Assembly (NCBI GenBank): GCA_964559125.1
Contig: CAZLGW010000029.1
Location: 8,575-72,574, forward strand
Source: Ravibacter sp964559125
Lineage (GTDB): Bacteria > Bacteroidota > Bacteroidia > Cytophagales > Spirosomataceae
Direction of reading: 5' to 3'
Length of the DNA: 64,000 nucleotides
A model generated the notes under the pieces. That model did not search any database, was not told the origin of the DNA, and worked only from the letters and a program-made list of their open reading frames with translations. This document shows, in pieces, positions 1-10,134 of this stretch (position 1 is its first letter; each line of letters starts with the position of its first letter). The translations under genes were made by a program, and so were the position numbers.

Positions 1-723
1 AGCGGTTTCCGCCACTTTAGCCCAGTTCTTTTCGAGCAGGTAAAGCTTGGTCAGAACGCCGAGGGCGGCGCCCTTGCTTGCCCGGCCTATCGGTTCTTCG
101 GCTACCGGGAGCTTCTCCGCTGCAAACTCAAGGTCCCCGATCATATAACTTACAAACCGCTCCTTACCGGCGCGGGGTGTTTCCTGGCCGATCGCTTCGA
201 TCTCGTCAGGAGATGCTCCTGCGGGGATCTCAATAATGGGTGTCGGGCCAAAAAGGTTGTAGAGATAATAGTAGCAGGAAGCCCTTATAAATCTCGCTTC
301 GGCCCTGATAAGATCGACCGTACCGGCATCCAGTCCCTGCAGGTCATTGGCGACATCGAGTACCGTATTGGCACTGGCGATAGCCTGGTACATTTTCACC
401 CAGAACGAATTGAGAAGGCCCTCATCAACAGGCCAGGTAAATCGTATGAACGGAATGGCCGTAGCCTCTAGTCCTCCGCCCGTCTCCCACGACACGTCTG
501 TCGTAAATTCGTTAAACAGGAATGTGTAATTGCGGCTGTCGTAAGCAACTATTCTCGACCGTGCGTAAGCGCCTGTAAGCAAAGCGTCTACCCCCGACCT
601 ATCTTTAAGAAACTGCGACGGATCGTATTCCGTATACACTTCTTCCTTCAAAAAATCATCACACGAGGTAGTGGCGAGCATCAGCACAGCCATCATCCCG
701 ATCAGTTTATTATTCCATTTCAT
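1..723 (-). CDS. SusD/RagB-family outer-membrane lipoprotein, 3' end outside window
   Basis: This is the N-terminal ~240 residues of a SusD-like glycan-binding lipoprotein, the surface partner of the SusC channel encoded just upstream. Read on the minus strand, the ATG is at 721-723 and the protein begins MKWNNKLIGMMAVLMLATTS followed by Cys, a signal peptide with lipobox (TTSC) typical of SusD proteins. The segment containing RAEARFIRASCYYYLYNLFG is the usual SusD TPR-like helix motif. The SusC stop lies only 12 bases upstream, so the two are co-transcribed. The gene runs off the left edge. Family assignment is firm; the ligand is unknown. Confidence 0.9.
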   Translation of the reverse strand, partial: MKWNNKLIGMMAVLMLATTSCDDFLKEEVYTEYDPSQFLKDRSGVDALLTGAYARSRIVAYDSRNYTFLFNEFTTDVSWETGGGLEATAIPFIRFTWPVDEGLLNSFWVKMYQAIASANTVLDVANDLQGLDAGTVDLIRAEARFIRASCYYYLYNLFGPTPIIEIPAGASPDEIEAIGQETPRAGKERFVSYMIGDLEFAAEKLPVAEEPIGRASKGAALGVLTKLYLLEKNWAKVAETA

Positions 724-735
724 GATTTGCTGTCT

Positions 736-3700
736 TTAAAATGTAACATTCAGCCCTACTCTGAAAGTCCGGTTGAGCGGGTAGTCGTTGTAATTTGTTT
801 TGGCCACGCCCCCGCTGGTTGCATTGGCATCCGGATCGAAGCCTATCAGCCTGGTGATGGTGAATACATTATCCATGGCGGTGTAAAGGTTTATTTTTGA
901 TACCGCCGGGTTGGGTTTCAATGGCACGTTATAGTTCAGGATCACATTTTTCAGCCGGAAAAACGAGGCATCCTGAACCGTTAATGAATTGACGATCCGC
1001 CCGGAGAAATAGCTGGATGCATTCACTCCCGACGGGTATTTGTCGGAAGGATTGTCCGGAGTCCAGCGGTTGAGCATCACTTCCGAAAGCCGGTTCCGGT
1101 ATTCATTGGTCGGAAGGAGCGACTCGGCTACGTTGGCATTGAGGGTATGGTAACCCTGAATCGCCTGTAAGAATATGTCGAGCGTAAAGTTTTTGTACCT
1201 GACCTGGTTATTTAATCCCACTGTAAGTTTGGGGAAGGGGTTACCAAGAATAACACGGTCTTCTATGTTGATGACCTTATCACCGTTCTGATCTCTGAAG
1301 CGCGGTTCACCGGGTTTGGCATTGGGTTGTGCCGACTCGCTAATCTCCTGTTGGTTCTGGAAAATACCGTCTATTTCATAGCCGTAAAAAGATTGCATGG
1401 CACTACCTTCTTCCACTACCAGGTAGTTCGAAATGAACGTTCCGATGCTGCCCGTCAGTATCTGCGGGATAAAGGCAGGCAGCCTGGTCACTTTATTCTT
1501 CAGGGTGGAAAGGCTTAGCATAGAAGTCCATTGCAGGTCTTTTTTCCTGACATTCACGCTGTTAAGCCCGAAATCAAAACCAGTGTTGCGAACCTGCCCG
1601 AAATTGACCCGGATATTGGAATAACCTACTACTGCCGGCAAAGGCTTGTTAAACAACTGGTCGTCGGTCTGCCTGATGTAGTATTCGATACTTCCGTATA
1701 CCCTGTTCCCGAAGAGGCCGTAGTCTATCCCGAAGTTATATTCGGAGGTCGTTTCCCATTTAAGATTGGAATTAGGTAGCCTGGCCGGGACGACCCCCTG
1801 GCTGATCGTGTTCCCGAATACGGCAGAACCGCCGGCGACAAGGGTTTGTATCGTCTCATAATTCCGGATCCCCTGGTTACCCAGCTTGCCATAGCCTACA
1901 CGCAGTTTCAGATCACTTACCGTGCGGTTAAGACCGGCGAAAAAGCTCTCGTCGGAAATCCTCCATGCCAGCGCAGCGGAAGGAAACAGCGCATATTTGT
2001 TGTTATCGGCAAACCGGGAGGTCCCATCGATCCGCAGAGACGCGGTCAGGAGGTACTTATCCAGGAAAGCATAGTTCATGCGTCCCAGGATACTGTGAAG
2101 GCGGTTGCGGGTCCGGTCGGAGGTTACGGCGTCACCGTTGAGGTTATCGCCGCTTTGCAGCAGGTCGGCGCCGGTAACATCGGAGAGGAAGCCGCGGTTT
2201 AAGGCGGTGAACCCTGCCGTAACAAACTGTTCGAAGGTAGTACCGGCCATTAGGCTCAGGTCGTGGTTGCTGCCGATCTTTTTGCGGTAGTTAAGCAGGA
2301 ACTCCGACAACCAGTGGCTTGCCTCAGAGGCATCTCTGGAGCCGATCCCGTTGGAACCCCTGCCGTTCATGGTCAGCCGGCTATTGTAAAACGAGCCCTG
2401 CAGGTTCTGCACATCGCCCCCCAGGCGGATAGTACCTGTCAGGTCGTCCGAAAAATGGATATCTGTCGAGAGCGTTCCGTAGAAGGAATTCCTGACATCC
2501 TGTCTGCTGACCCCGTTGATCAGCGCCAGCGGGTTATCGAGCGCGATGAAATTGTTCAGGTAGTAACGCCCGTTTTCGTCGAGCGTAGCCGGCAATGTCG
2601 GGTCAAACTGTATGGAAGTATTGATAGGCCCGGCATTTTCATTGGCGGTATTACTCACCAGTATCTGGTTGTTTACACCCCTGGTGAAATTCATGTTGAG
2701 TTTGAAATTGATAAATTTCTTCGGAGTGAAGCTGACGTTTGTCCGGACATTGAATTTCCTGAAATCGGATTCCTTTACAAGGCCGTCCTGGCCGAAGTAG
2801 TTGAGCCCGACATAATAGGTGCCTTTGTCGGTACCGCCCGACATCGAAAGCTGATGGTTCGTAACGGGGGCCGAGCGCTTGAAAATCTCATCCTGCCAGT
2901 TTGTGCCTTCCCCCACGCGGTTTATTTCGTCGGCAGCATAAATCGGATCCCCACCTGAAGCCAGCCTGAGATCGTTCAGGAGATTCATATACTGGCTGCC
3001 GTTCAGCACACCGATTCTTTTGGCTACCGACTGGATACCGTAGTAAGCACTGTAACGCAATTCCGATTTTTCCTTCACGCCCGATTTGGTAGTGATCAGC
3101 ACGACACCGTTGGCAGCTCTCGTGCCGTATATAGCAGAGGCGGAAGCATCTTTAAGTACCTCTATGGAAGTGATATCTTCAGGGCTCAGATCCACGATAG
3201 ATACTGACGGCAGGCCATCTACCACGTACAATACATCGTTGTTCCCGTTGATGGAGTTAGCTCCCCTGATCTGTACCTTGGTAGATCCTCCGGGCGCAGA
3301 GCTCGACTGGCTTACATTTACCCCGGGAGCCCTTCCGTTGATCAGTTGCGCGGCATTCTGATTGGGACCCTGAGTGAAATTATCTTCGGTAACAGACACG
3401 ATCGCACCCGTTACATCTCTTTTTTTCTGAACGCCATAGCCTACTACCACCAGCTCATCCAGCGATTTATTGTCTACCATAAGTGTGACATTCACCACTG
3501 ACTGTCCTTTCACCGCAATCTCGCGTGCAATAAAGCCGACAAAAGAAAAAGACAGTACCGGGTCCTCCAGGCTTTCAGGGATAGAAATGGTATAGTTCCC
3601 GTTCAGATCGGTGATAACACCCCTGGTAGTCCCTTTAAGAAGAATATTTACTCCGGGCAAAGCTTCGCCGTTTTCGTCGGTTACTTTCCCGGAAATATCG

Positions 3701-4230
3701 ATAGCAACCGGCGTATGCGTGACAATGCGCCTGCTAAGGTGCTCGACCAGCGAAGGCTGCTCCGGCTGATAGGGTTGAGCTACCACACCAGGCTCCGGTG
3801 CGGGTAGTGCTATATCCGTACGTACAGGGGGTTCGTCTTTACGCCTGATCACGATTATGTTGTCTACCTCTACATAAGTCAGTGGCTGATTCTGAAAAAT
3901 CTGGTCCAGCACGTTACGCACAGGCGTCTTCTTTACCGACAGACTCACAGTTTTTTCGAGCTCCTTCAGACTGTTGTCGTACCAGAAAATGATGCCGGTC
4001 TGCCTGCTGATTGTTTCGAGCAACTGCCGGGTAGATACATTTTTCTGCGCAATTGTAACGCGCTGGGCTTTACTATCGGCAAAAACATGTGCGCACGCAA
4101 TAGTCAGTAACAAAGCAGTAGTTTTTAGCCGCATAAGCCATCTTCGTTTAAATTCGCCGGCTCGGGGAAGCCGGGGAGAGAACTTGCCCTTTTCCAACGG
4201 GGCAAAAGTGGAATACCTGCAAAATTTCAT
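736..4230 (-). CDS. SusC/RagA-type TonB-dependent receptor with STN signalling domain
   Basis: This is a TonB-dependent outer-membrane transporter of 1164 residues. After a leader (hydrophobic core near residues 37-51) comes an STN domain (about 55-130, RVTIAQKNVSTRQLLETISR), a carboxypeptidase-regulatory-like beta-sandwich (about 178-255, GKVTDENGEALPGVNILLKG), the plug with the SusC signature (LVVVGYG; SIEVLKDASASAIYGTRAANG) and the barrel. It ends in a C-terminal aromatic residue (VGLNVTF), as barrel proteins do. An STN domain normally contacts a FecR anti-sigma factor, and a FecR/ECF pair lies directly upstream. Met33 (base 4134), just before the hydrophobic core, is an alternative start; the longer arginine-rich leader is kept because such extensions are common in this family. 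Substrate unknown. Confidence 0.93.
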   Translation of the reverse strand: MKFCRYSTFAPLEKGKFSPRLPRAGEFKRRWLMRLKTTALLLTIACAHVFADSKAQRVTIAQKNVSTRQLLETISRQTGIIFWYDNSLKELEKTVSLSVKKTPVRNVLDQIFQNQPLTYVEVDNIIVIRRKDEPPVRTDIALPAPEPGVVAQPYQPEQPSLVEHLSRRIVTHTPVAIDISGKVTDENGEALPGVNILLKGTTRGVITDLNGNYTISIPESLEDPVLSFSFVGFIAREIAVKGQSVVNVTLMVDNKSLDELVVVGYGVQKKRDVTGAIVSVTEDNFTQGPNQNAAQLINGRAPGVNVSQSSSAPGGSTKVQIRGANSINGNNDVLYVVDGLPSVSIVDLSPEDITSIEVLKDASASAIYGTRAANGVVLITTKSGVKEKSELRYSAYYGIQSVAKRIGVLNGSQYMNLLNDLRLASGGDPIYAADEINRVGEGTNWQDEIFKRSAPVTNHQLSMSGGTDKGTYYVGLNYFGQDGLVKESDFRKFNVRTNVSFTPKKFINFKLNMNFTRGVNNQILVSNTANENAGPINTSIQFDPTLPATLDENGRYYLNNFIALDNPLALINGVSRQDVRNSFYGTLSTDIHFSDDLTGTIRLGGDVQNLQGSFYNSRLTMNGRGSNGIGSRDASEASHWLSEFLLNYRKKIGSNHDLSLMAGTTFEQFVTAGFTALNRGFLSDVTGADLLQSGDNLNGDAVTSDRTRNRLHSILGRMNYAFLDKYLLTASLRIDGTSRFADNNKYALFPSAALAWRISDESFFAGLNRTVSDLKLRVGYGKLGNQGIRNYETIQTLVAGGSAVFGNTISQGVVPARLPNSNLKWETTSEYNFGIDYGLFGNRVYGSIEYYIRQTDDQLFNKPLPAVVGYSNIRVNFGQVRNTGFDFGLNSVNVRKKDLQWTSMLSLSTLKNKVTRLPAFIPQILTGSIGTFISNYLVVEEGSAMQSFYGYEIDGIFQNQQEISESAQPNAKPGEPRFRDQNGDKVINIEDRVILGNPFPKLTVGLNNQVRYKNFTLDIFLQAIQGYHTLNANVAESLLPTNEYRNRLSEVMLNRWTPDNPSDKYPSGVNASSYFSGRIVNSLTVQDASFFRLKNVILNYNVPLKPNPAVSKINLYTAMDNVFTITRLIGFDPDANATSGGVAKTNYNDYPLNRTFRVGLNVTF

Positions 4231-4321
4231 AATTTTGACGTACTGGGGTTAATTAAGTTAGACACTCGCTGCAAACGCAGACTTTAGCTCCAGGTTGATC
4301 TCCCGGACACCGGGCTGATCG

Positions 4322-4349
4322 GGCCGGAAGTGTGGCAGCACTTTCGGCC
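4322..4349. promoter_or_regulatory. Stem-loop between fecR and susC
   Basis: There is an 11-bp arm GGCCGGAAGTG (4322-4332) and a complementary arm CACTTTCGGCC (4339-4349) with one mismatch (wobble when read as RNA) and a 6-base loop. It lies in the 183-base spacer between the FecR and SusC genes. In the direction of transcription (minus) no T-run follows, so it looks more like an mRNA-processing or attenuation hairpin than an intrinsic terminator. The second sigma/FecR/SusC unit also has a hairpin at the same junction. Confidence 0.5.
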
Positions 4350-4413
4350 TTTTACCTGTCAGATACTGATCTTTATCCTGATATCATCCTGCAAACAAAA
4401 TTTGGTGAAAAGA

Positions 4414-5586
4414 TTATGGTAAAACCGTGATCTGCCCGTCGGCAAACCTGAAACGTATATCATTAAGCTCGAGCACTTTCATTACCCGCGACAAGGGAAG
4501 GTTCCTCGAAAAACCTCCCGTAAAAGACCGCTTCGGTACTTCTCCCTCGTAAACCACCTTCACATCGTACCATCTTTCAAGATACCTCATGATCGCCGGG
4601 ACGTCGGCATCTCGATAGGATATAATGCCGTCCTTCCAGGAAATAGCATCATATGCGTTGATGTCCGAGCGTATCTGGAACCCGTCCCGGTCAGTATATA
4701 CCGATTGCTGACCCGGTTTCAGCACCTGGCTGATGTTCGTGCCGATCTTGTCTACTTTTACGCTTCCTTCCAGCAAAGTGGTTTTGATCCCGCGTTCATT
4801 GGCGTAGGCCATAATATTGAAGCTCGTACCCAGCACCTCCACTATCTCGGAGTTATTGACATTGATCTTGAACGGTCTTGATTTTCCTCCCGATACGTTT
4901 TTCGTGACTTCGAAGTAACCTTCACCGTTAAGCTCTACCACACGGTCCTTTCCACTGAATACGGTAGGATATCTGAGTGAAGACTCCGAGTTGAGCCATA
5001 CCCTGCTCCCGTCCGGAAGGGTAAGACGGAACTGTCCTCCCCGGGGGGTACGAATCACATTATACGTAACACGTACATCTTTGCCTTCCAACTCTTCGTA
5101 AATGAGCTCTCCCCCTGTTTTATGGATCACATAGCCCGCTCCCTTCGACAACGCCCCGCTCGAAGTACTGTCGAGTTCGATCGTCGTACCATCACCCAAT
5201 GTCAGCGTTGCTTTGTCCGTTCCGGGCAATATATCCGTGGAAGCAGCAACAGCCTCCTCCACGGAGCCGGTACTTTTATTACCAAAAAGAAACCAACCCC
5301 CGATCGCCAGCAAACCGGCCAGGACCGAAGCCGCAGCAATACCGCGCCAGGGCAAACGGTATGTCTTCACCGCAACACCTCTTCCGATCTCTTTACTGAT
5401 CGCTCGCCAAAGCCGGTTCCTGTATTCTTCGTCATTCGCGCCCCTGCTATCGGGCACGGAAAGTTCTTCATCGCTGTTCTCGCGATACCAGTTGTCAAAT
5501 TCCTGCTTTTCTTCCGGTGTAGCCGACCCGTCAAGCCATTTCTGAGCCAGTTCCTGGTACCTTCGGGGTATATTATTAAACTTCAT
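4414..5586 (-). CDS. FecR-family anti-sigma factor
   Basis: This is an inner-membrane anti-sigma regulator of 390 residues that would transmit the occupancy of the SusC receptor to the ECF sigma factor encoded upstream. Layout: a cytoplasmic N-terminal region (1-80), one transmembrane helix (about 82-101, GIAAASVLAGLLAIGGWFLF), a periplasmic FecR domain (about 178-270; TPRGGQFRLTLPDGSRVWLN, GEGYFEV) and a C-terminal DUF4974-like domain (about 310-390; ISWKDGIISYRDADVPAIMR). The ATG at 5584-5586 is preceded by its own TATGTTTG promoter-like box. It lies 81 bases downstream of the sigma gene. Confidence 0.93.
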   Translation of the reverse strand: MKFNNIPRRYQELAQKWLDGSATPEEKQEFDNWYRENSDEELSVPDSRGANDEEYRNRLWRAISKEIGRGVAVKTYRLPWRGIAAASVLAGLLAIGGWFLFGNKSTGSVEEAVAASTDILPGTDKATLTLGDGTTIELDSTSSGALSKGAGYVIHKTGGELIYEELEGKDVRVTYNVIRTPRGGQFRLTLPDGSRVWLNSESSLRYPTVFSGKDRVVELNGEGYFEVTKNVSGGKSRPFKINVNNSEIVEVLGTSFNIMAYANERGIKTTLLEGSVKVDKIGTNISQVLKPGQQSVYTDRDGFQIRSDINAYDAISWKDGIISYRDADVPAIMRYLERWYDVKVVYEGEVPKRSFTGGFSRNLPLSRVMKVLELNDIRFRFADGQITVLP

Positions 5587-5599
5587 TGTTTTGCTTTTA

Positions 5600-5607
5600 C
5601 AAACATA
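5600..5607 (-). promoter_or_regulatory. Promoter -7 box TATGTTTG before fecR
   Basis: On the minus strand TATGTTTG exactly fits the Bacteroidota -7 consensus TAnnTTTG, 13 bases before the FecR ATG. No convincing -33 TTTG is seen at the expected distance. It suggests FecR can be transcribed separately from the sigma gene. Confidence 0.4.
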
Positions 5608-5667
5608 GGTGTCTGAAAAAGCGGTAACCCCTTAGTCGCAATTGAATTTTTTTTTAAATGAGAAAAA

Positions 5668-6234
5668 TTATAGAAAAAAGAAGAACAGGCTGTGTACGAT
5701 CGCATGCCTGATCGCACGCAGCGCCCTACTGATATGAGCTTCGACCGTTTTCTCTGAAATAGCCATCTCCTGGGCGATCTGCTTGTGCGAAAACCCGGAT
5801 TCCCGGCTAAGGCGGTAGACTATTCTACACTTTTCGGGCAGGCTCTCCACGACTTCAGACACCTGGCAGGTCAGCTGTTCCATTTCAATTGCGGTTTCCG
5901 TGCCGGGAACCGACGAAAGCGCTGCATCCTGGCTGCCGGCTTCCAGCGAGAGTACCTTATTTCGTACGGCGAGCACCTTTAATACTTTGTATTTTACGGA
6001 AACTGCGAGATAACTGCCAAGGGAAGATGTCAGCTGCAAATCTCTTCGTCTTTTCCAGAGAGATATAAAAAGGTCCTGGACAATATCTTCGGCCTCGTCC
6101 AGATCGCCGGTTTTGTTTGCGGCAACCGTCAGCACCGGCTTCCAGTAGCGATTGAAAATTTCCGTAAACACTTCGTCATTACCTTCCCGGAGGAGGTCGA
6201 GCAAATCGTTATCGGTCAGGTTTTCAAGACTCAT
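5668..6234 (-). CDS. ECF RNA polymerase sigma factor (FecI-like)
   Basis: This is an alternative sigma factor of 188 residues, expected to activate the adjacent susC/susD operon when released by FecR. Region 2 is visible at about residues 15-75 (FNRYWKPVL, EAEDIVQDLFISLWKRR). Region 4 with a helix-turn-helix lies at about 125-175 (SLPEKCRIVYRLSRESGFSH, then KQIAQEMAISEKTVEAHISR). The C-terminus ends in a run of phenylalanines (SLFFFFL), which adds nothing to sigma function. Its order with fecR, susC and susD is the canonical cell-surface signalling unit. Confidence 0.94.
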   Translation of the reverse strand: MSLENLTDNDLLDLLREGNDEVFTEIFNRYWKPVLTVAANKTGDLDEAEDIVQDLFISLWKRRRDLQLTSSLGSYLAVSVKYKVLKVLAVRNKVLSLEAGSQDAALSSVPGTETAIEMEQLTCQVSEVVESLPEKCRIVYRLSRESGFSHKQIAQEMAISEKTVEAHISRALRAIRHAIVHSLFFFFL

Positions 6235-6541
6235 TCGCTGCAGATTATCTTCGTACAGGCAAAGTTAGCAATTGAGCGGAATCCCCCGACTTGTTCCGTT
6301 ACAAAGATATAATTGTAAATTGTTGTTAGAGGTAGGGGAAGGGCCTGATTCCTTGCGGAGAAGGAGCGGGCTGCGCGGGAGGGATTATGTCCGCAGCGAT
6401 GGACGATGCGCGGATGCGAGCAACCTACCCGAAAGATACAGGTTTTCCTATAGAGTACCCCACCGATATTTAAAAGAACTTTGTTCTGTTGATTTGCCGC
6501 TTTAAGGTGCTTTCGTAATACTGTTTAACTAAAAACGAGCT
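6235..6541. other. Divergent intergenic region
   Basis: These 307 bases separate the minus-strand sigma gene from the plus-strand repeat-protein gene. They hold the candidate sigma promoter boxes described separately and, for the plus-strand gene, only a 7/8 match (GAACTTTG, 6476-6483) to the -7 consensus about 58 bases before its ATG. I see no RNA gene, coding frame with family resemblance, or obvious repeat. Confidence 0.6.
6260..6267 (-). promoter_or_regulatory. Promoter -7 box TAACTTTG before the ECF sigma gene
   Basis: Minus-strand TAACTTTG matches TAnnTTTG, 25 bases upstream of the sigma ATG, predicting a short leader. A second TATCTTTG lies further upstream (6300-6307). Without a clear -33 element the assignment is tentative. 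Confidence 0.45.
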
Positions 6542-9500
6542 ATGAACAGACTATTTATATTCGCCAAAAGAGCAGCCTTTGCGGCAGCTATGCTTTTAAC
6601 GACGCTGGCCACTAAGGCCCAGGATATAACGCTGGACTGGGCAAAACACGTGAGCGGGCCGGAAGGGTCGGGCTTCGGAAGCTCCATCGCTGTGGACGCC
6701 GCGGGCAATGTGTATACCACAGGAGCTTTCCAGGGAACCGTCGATTTTGACCCGGGTGCCGGTACGTTTGAACTGACTTCGGCAGGTCAGGACGATATCT
6801 TTATCTCCAAATTAGCCCCCAATGGTGATTTCCTTTGGGCCAGACAGATCGGTGGTTCATCCTATGACCAGGGGGTCGCCATTGGCGTGGATGTTTCCGG
6901 CAATGTGTATACCATGGGGACTTTCCAGGGAACTGTCGATTTTGATCCCGGTGAAGGAACCCACAACCTGACTTCGGCAGGGCCGCTAGAAGATATCTTT
7001 ATTTCCAAATTAAATACCAGCGGCCAGTTCGTCTGGGCCAGACAGCTCAGTGGTTCATCGACTTACTCGGGAAGCTCCATGACCGTGGACGCCGCCGGGA
7101 ATGTGTATACCACGGGGTATTTCCGGGAAACCATCGACTTTGACCCGGGAGATGGTGTCTACAACCTGACTTCGATAGGGTTAGCGGATATCTTTATCTC
7201 CAAATTAAACACTAACGGTAACTTCGTTTGGGCCAAACGAATGGGTGGTTCAAACTCGGAAGAGGGGCTCGCTATTACCGTGGACGGCTCCGGCAATGTA
7301 TATACCACGGGATTTTTCCGGGAAACCGTCGATTTTGACCCGGGAGAGGGAACGTATGAACTGACGTCGTCAATAGGACTCGATGTCTTTATCTCCAAAT
7401 TGGATAACGACGGTGATTTCGTTTGGGCCAAACAGTTCAGTGTTTCAACATCGGGATTCGGAAACGCCATCGCCGTGGACGCAGCCGGCAATGTGTACAC
7501 TACGGGGTATTTCTTCAACACCGCTGATTTTGACCCGGGTGAGGGTACTTATGAGCTTACTGCGGCGGGCGATGAGGATATTTTTATCTCCAAATTAGAT
7601 GTCAATGGTAATTTTGTCTGGGCCAAACGTATTGGGGGTTCATCAAGCTTAGGGGCAAGAGACCGGGGATACGGCATCGCCTTAGACGGTTCCGGCAATG
7701 TGTATACCACCGGGTATTTCCAGGGAAACATCGATTTTGATCCCGGTGCAGGAACCCACAACCTGGCTGCGGCAGGCCAGGAAGATGTCTTTGTCTCCAA
7801 ATTAGCATCCAACGGTGATTTCGTCTGGGCCAAACGCATCGGGGGTGCAGCGAGGGACTATGGGAGCGCCATCGCCGTGACGGGTTCCGGCAATGTATAT
7901 ACCACGGGGCTTTTCTACGAAACTGCCGATTTTGACCCGGGAGAGGAAATCTATAACCTGACAGCTTCCGGTCTTAATTTCGATATTTTTATCTCTGGAT
8001 TAACTGCTACAGGTGATTTTGCCTGGGCTAAACGTATGGGGGGTTCGGCAGGAGACGGGGGAAGCTCCATCGCCGTTGACGCCGCGGGGAATGTGTATAC
8101 CACGGGGTATTTTGTAGGAACCGTCGATTTTGACCCGGGCGACGGAACTCACAACCTGACTTCGGCAGGAGGAAACGATATCTTTATTTCCAAATCAGAC
8201 GCCAATGGTGGTTTTCTCTGGGCAAAACGCATCGGCGGTACATCATCCGACTATGGATACGCCATCGCCGTGGACGGTTCCGGTAACGTATACACCACGG
8301 GATATTTCTACGGAACCGTCGATTTTGACCCGGGCGACGGAACTCACAACCTGACTTCGGCAGGAGNNNNNNNNNNNNNNNNNNNNNNNNNNNNNNNNNN
8401 NNNNNNNNNNNNNNNNNNNNNNNNNNNNNNNNNNNNNNNNNNNNNNNNNNNNNNNNNNNNNNNNNNGGAACCGTCGATTTTGACCCGGGCGACGGAACTC
8501 ACAACCTGACTTCGGCAGGAGGAAACGATATCTTTGTCTCCAAATTAACGACCAACGGTGATTTTGTCTGGGCCAGGCGCATCGGGGGTGCACTAAGCGA
8601 CGGGGCGCTCGCCATCGCTGTGGACGGCTCCGGCAGTGTATATACTACGGGGTCTTTCCGGGGAACCGTCGATTTCGACCCGGGGGCAGGAACGTTTGAA
8701 CTGACTTCGGCAGGTCAGGACGATATCTTTATCTCCAAATTGACTACCGACGGAAATTTCGTCTGGGCAAAACGCATCGGGGGGACACTGGCGGATCAGG
8801 CATTTGGCATAGCCGTGGACGGTTCCGGCAATGTGTATACCACAGGAACTTTCCGGGGGACCGCTGACTTTAACCCCGGTACAGGAGCCTTCGAGCTGAC
8901 TTCGGCAGGGGGAACCGATATCTTTATCTCCAAATTAGCCGCCAACGGTGATTTCGCCTGGGCCAAAAGTATCGGGGGTGTATCAACATTAGGGGACGGG
9001 GGACGCGCCATTGCAGTAGACGGTTCCGGTAATGTGTACACCACGGGGTATTTTCGGGGAACCGTCGATTTCGACCCGGGCGAGGAGACCTACAATCTGG
9101 TAACTGCCAATACCAGTACCGATATCTTTATCTCCAAATTAACGACAGCCGGTGATTTCGTCTGGGCCAAACGCATCGGAGGTACACAAGCGTGTCAGGG
9201 GTTCTCCATCGCCCTTGACGGTTTCGGCAATGTGTATACCACGGGGTATTTCCGGGGAACCAACGTCGATTTTGACCCGGGGAACGAAGTCTATAATCTG
9301 ACGACGACTCCTTTCGGATCAGATAATACCTTTATTCTGAGACTAACCGCCGGCGGTAATTTCGTCTGGGCCAAGCATATCGGCGGTTCATCGGGGGACG
9401 AGGGACTCGCCATTGCCGTAGACGCTTCCGGCAATGTGCATGCCACGGGGTCTTTCCTGGGAACCGTCGATTTTGACCCCGGGGAGGACGAATACAATCT

Positions 9501-10113
9501 GGCATCCCCGTCTTATAGCATCTTCGTAGTAAAGCTTAATCCCATAGGAGGGCTTCCCGTCACCCTGGCAGGTTTTACAGTTCGTTCGGAAGGGAATGTA
9601 GCCATGCTGCAATGGACCACCACCGAAGAAGTGAATGCATCTCACTTCGAGATTGAAAGCAGCGTGGATGGAAGAAATTTTGTCGCTGTCGGCAGCGTAC
9701 CGGCAAGAGGCGGATCCCGCCGGGAGACCGACGACCATGGCACCATGAAACGCTACACCTTCGCCGACCCGCTTACGGTTTACAGCCATCAGTCTATGCT
9801 TTACTATCGGCTGCGCATGGTCGACCTTGACGGGACCTTTGACTACAGCGAAATACGTTCGATTCGCCTGGATGCAGTGGCAAAACGGGGGTTTTATCCG
9901 AATCCGGTAAGTAATGGTGTGCTTCATGTTCCGGCCAGGTATGCAACCGGACAGGCTGAGGTATCCATTTATAACCTGGCCGGCAGGCAGGTATACCGTC
10001 ATTCAGGCATAAAGGCCTGGCATCAACTGTCGGGCCTGGCTACAGGCCTCTACCTTGTTGAGATCAATGACGGAAAAGGGAATGTGCTCCGCGAGAAGGT
10101 AATTATCAAATAA
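6542..10113 (+). CDS. Secreted SBBP-type beta-propeller-repeat protein with T9SS sorting domain (split by assembly gap)
   Basis: This is an exported repeat protein. A signal peptide (MNRLFIFAKRAAFAAAMLLT, cut after TKAQ) is followed by at least 15 units of about 60 residues built on AVDxxGNVYTTGxFxGTVDF, then DPG and DIFISKLxxNGDFVWAKRIG. This pattern resembles SBBP (seven-bladed-propeller) repeats. It then has a beta-sandwich linker (LPVTLAGFTVRSEGNVAMLQ) and a type IX secretion C-terminal domain (YPNPVSNGVLHVP to the end at KVIIK). The 100-N gap at 8367-8466 is a placeholder of unknown true length. The reading frame resumes at the gap edge (GTVDFDPG at 8467), so any apparent start downstream of the gap is not a separate gene. 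If the 55-bp identical flanks are one copy, the protein is 1138 residues. The function is unknown; adhesion or matrix binding is a guess. Confidence 0.85.
6690..9520 (+). repeat. Tandem ~180-200 bp coding repeats (about 15 units visible)
   Basis: The unit is marked by the codons for VDFDPG. I count nine such units before the assembly gap and six after it. Neighbouring units vary, but some stretches are exact: 55 bases are identical at 8117-8171, 8312-8366 and 8467-8521. Long exact identity implies recent unit duplication or gene conversion, and explains the assembly break. Confidence 0.85.
8367..8466. other. Assembly gap (100 N)
   Basis: Exactly 100 undetermined bases, a conventional placeholder. 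The 55 bases on each side (8312-8366 and 8467-8521) are identical, and removing 8312-8466 joins the two halves of the repeat protein in frame. Confidence 0.97.
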
Positions 10114-10134
10114 GCGGCGGGTATACGGTTGATA

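Noticed and set aside
2263..2958. 231-codon open frame on the plus strand inside the first susC
   Set aside because: It lies wholly antisense to a clear TonB-dependent receptor, has no family resemblance, and such shadows are expected in GC-rich coding DNA.
6690..9520. CRISPR-like appearance of regularly spaced repeats
   Set aside because: The repeats are about 180-200 bp, protein-coding throughout and without unique spacers or cas genes.
8620..10113. Apparent separate gene starting after the assembly gap
   Set aside because: The frame is open back to the gap edge at 8467 and encodes the same repeat, so it is the 3' part of the gene starting at 6542.
10118..10134. Weak inverted repeat (CGGGTA/TACCCG) between the convergent repeat-protein and topB genes as a bidirectional terminator
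   Set aside because: The arms are only 6 bases, extend toward coding sequence and have no T-run, so support is too thin.
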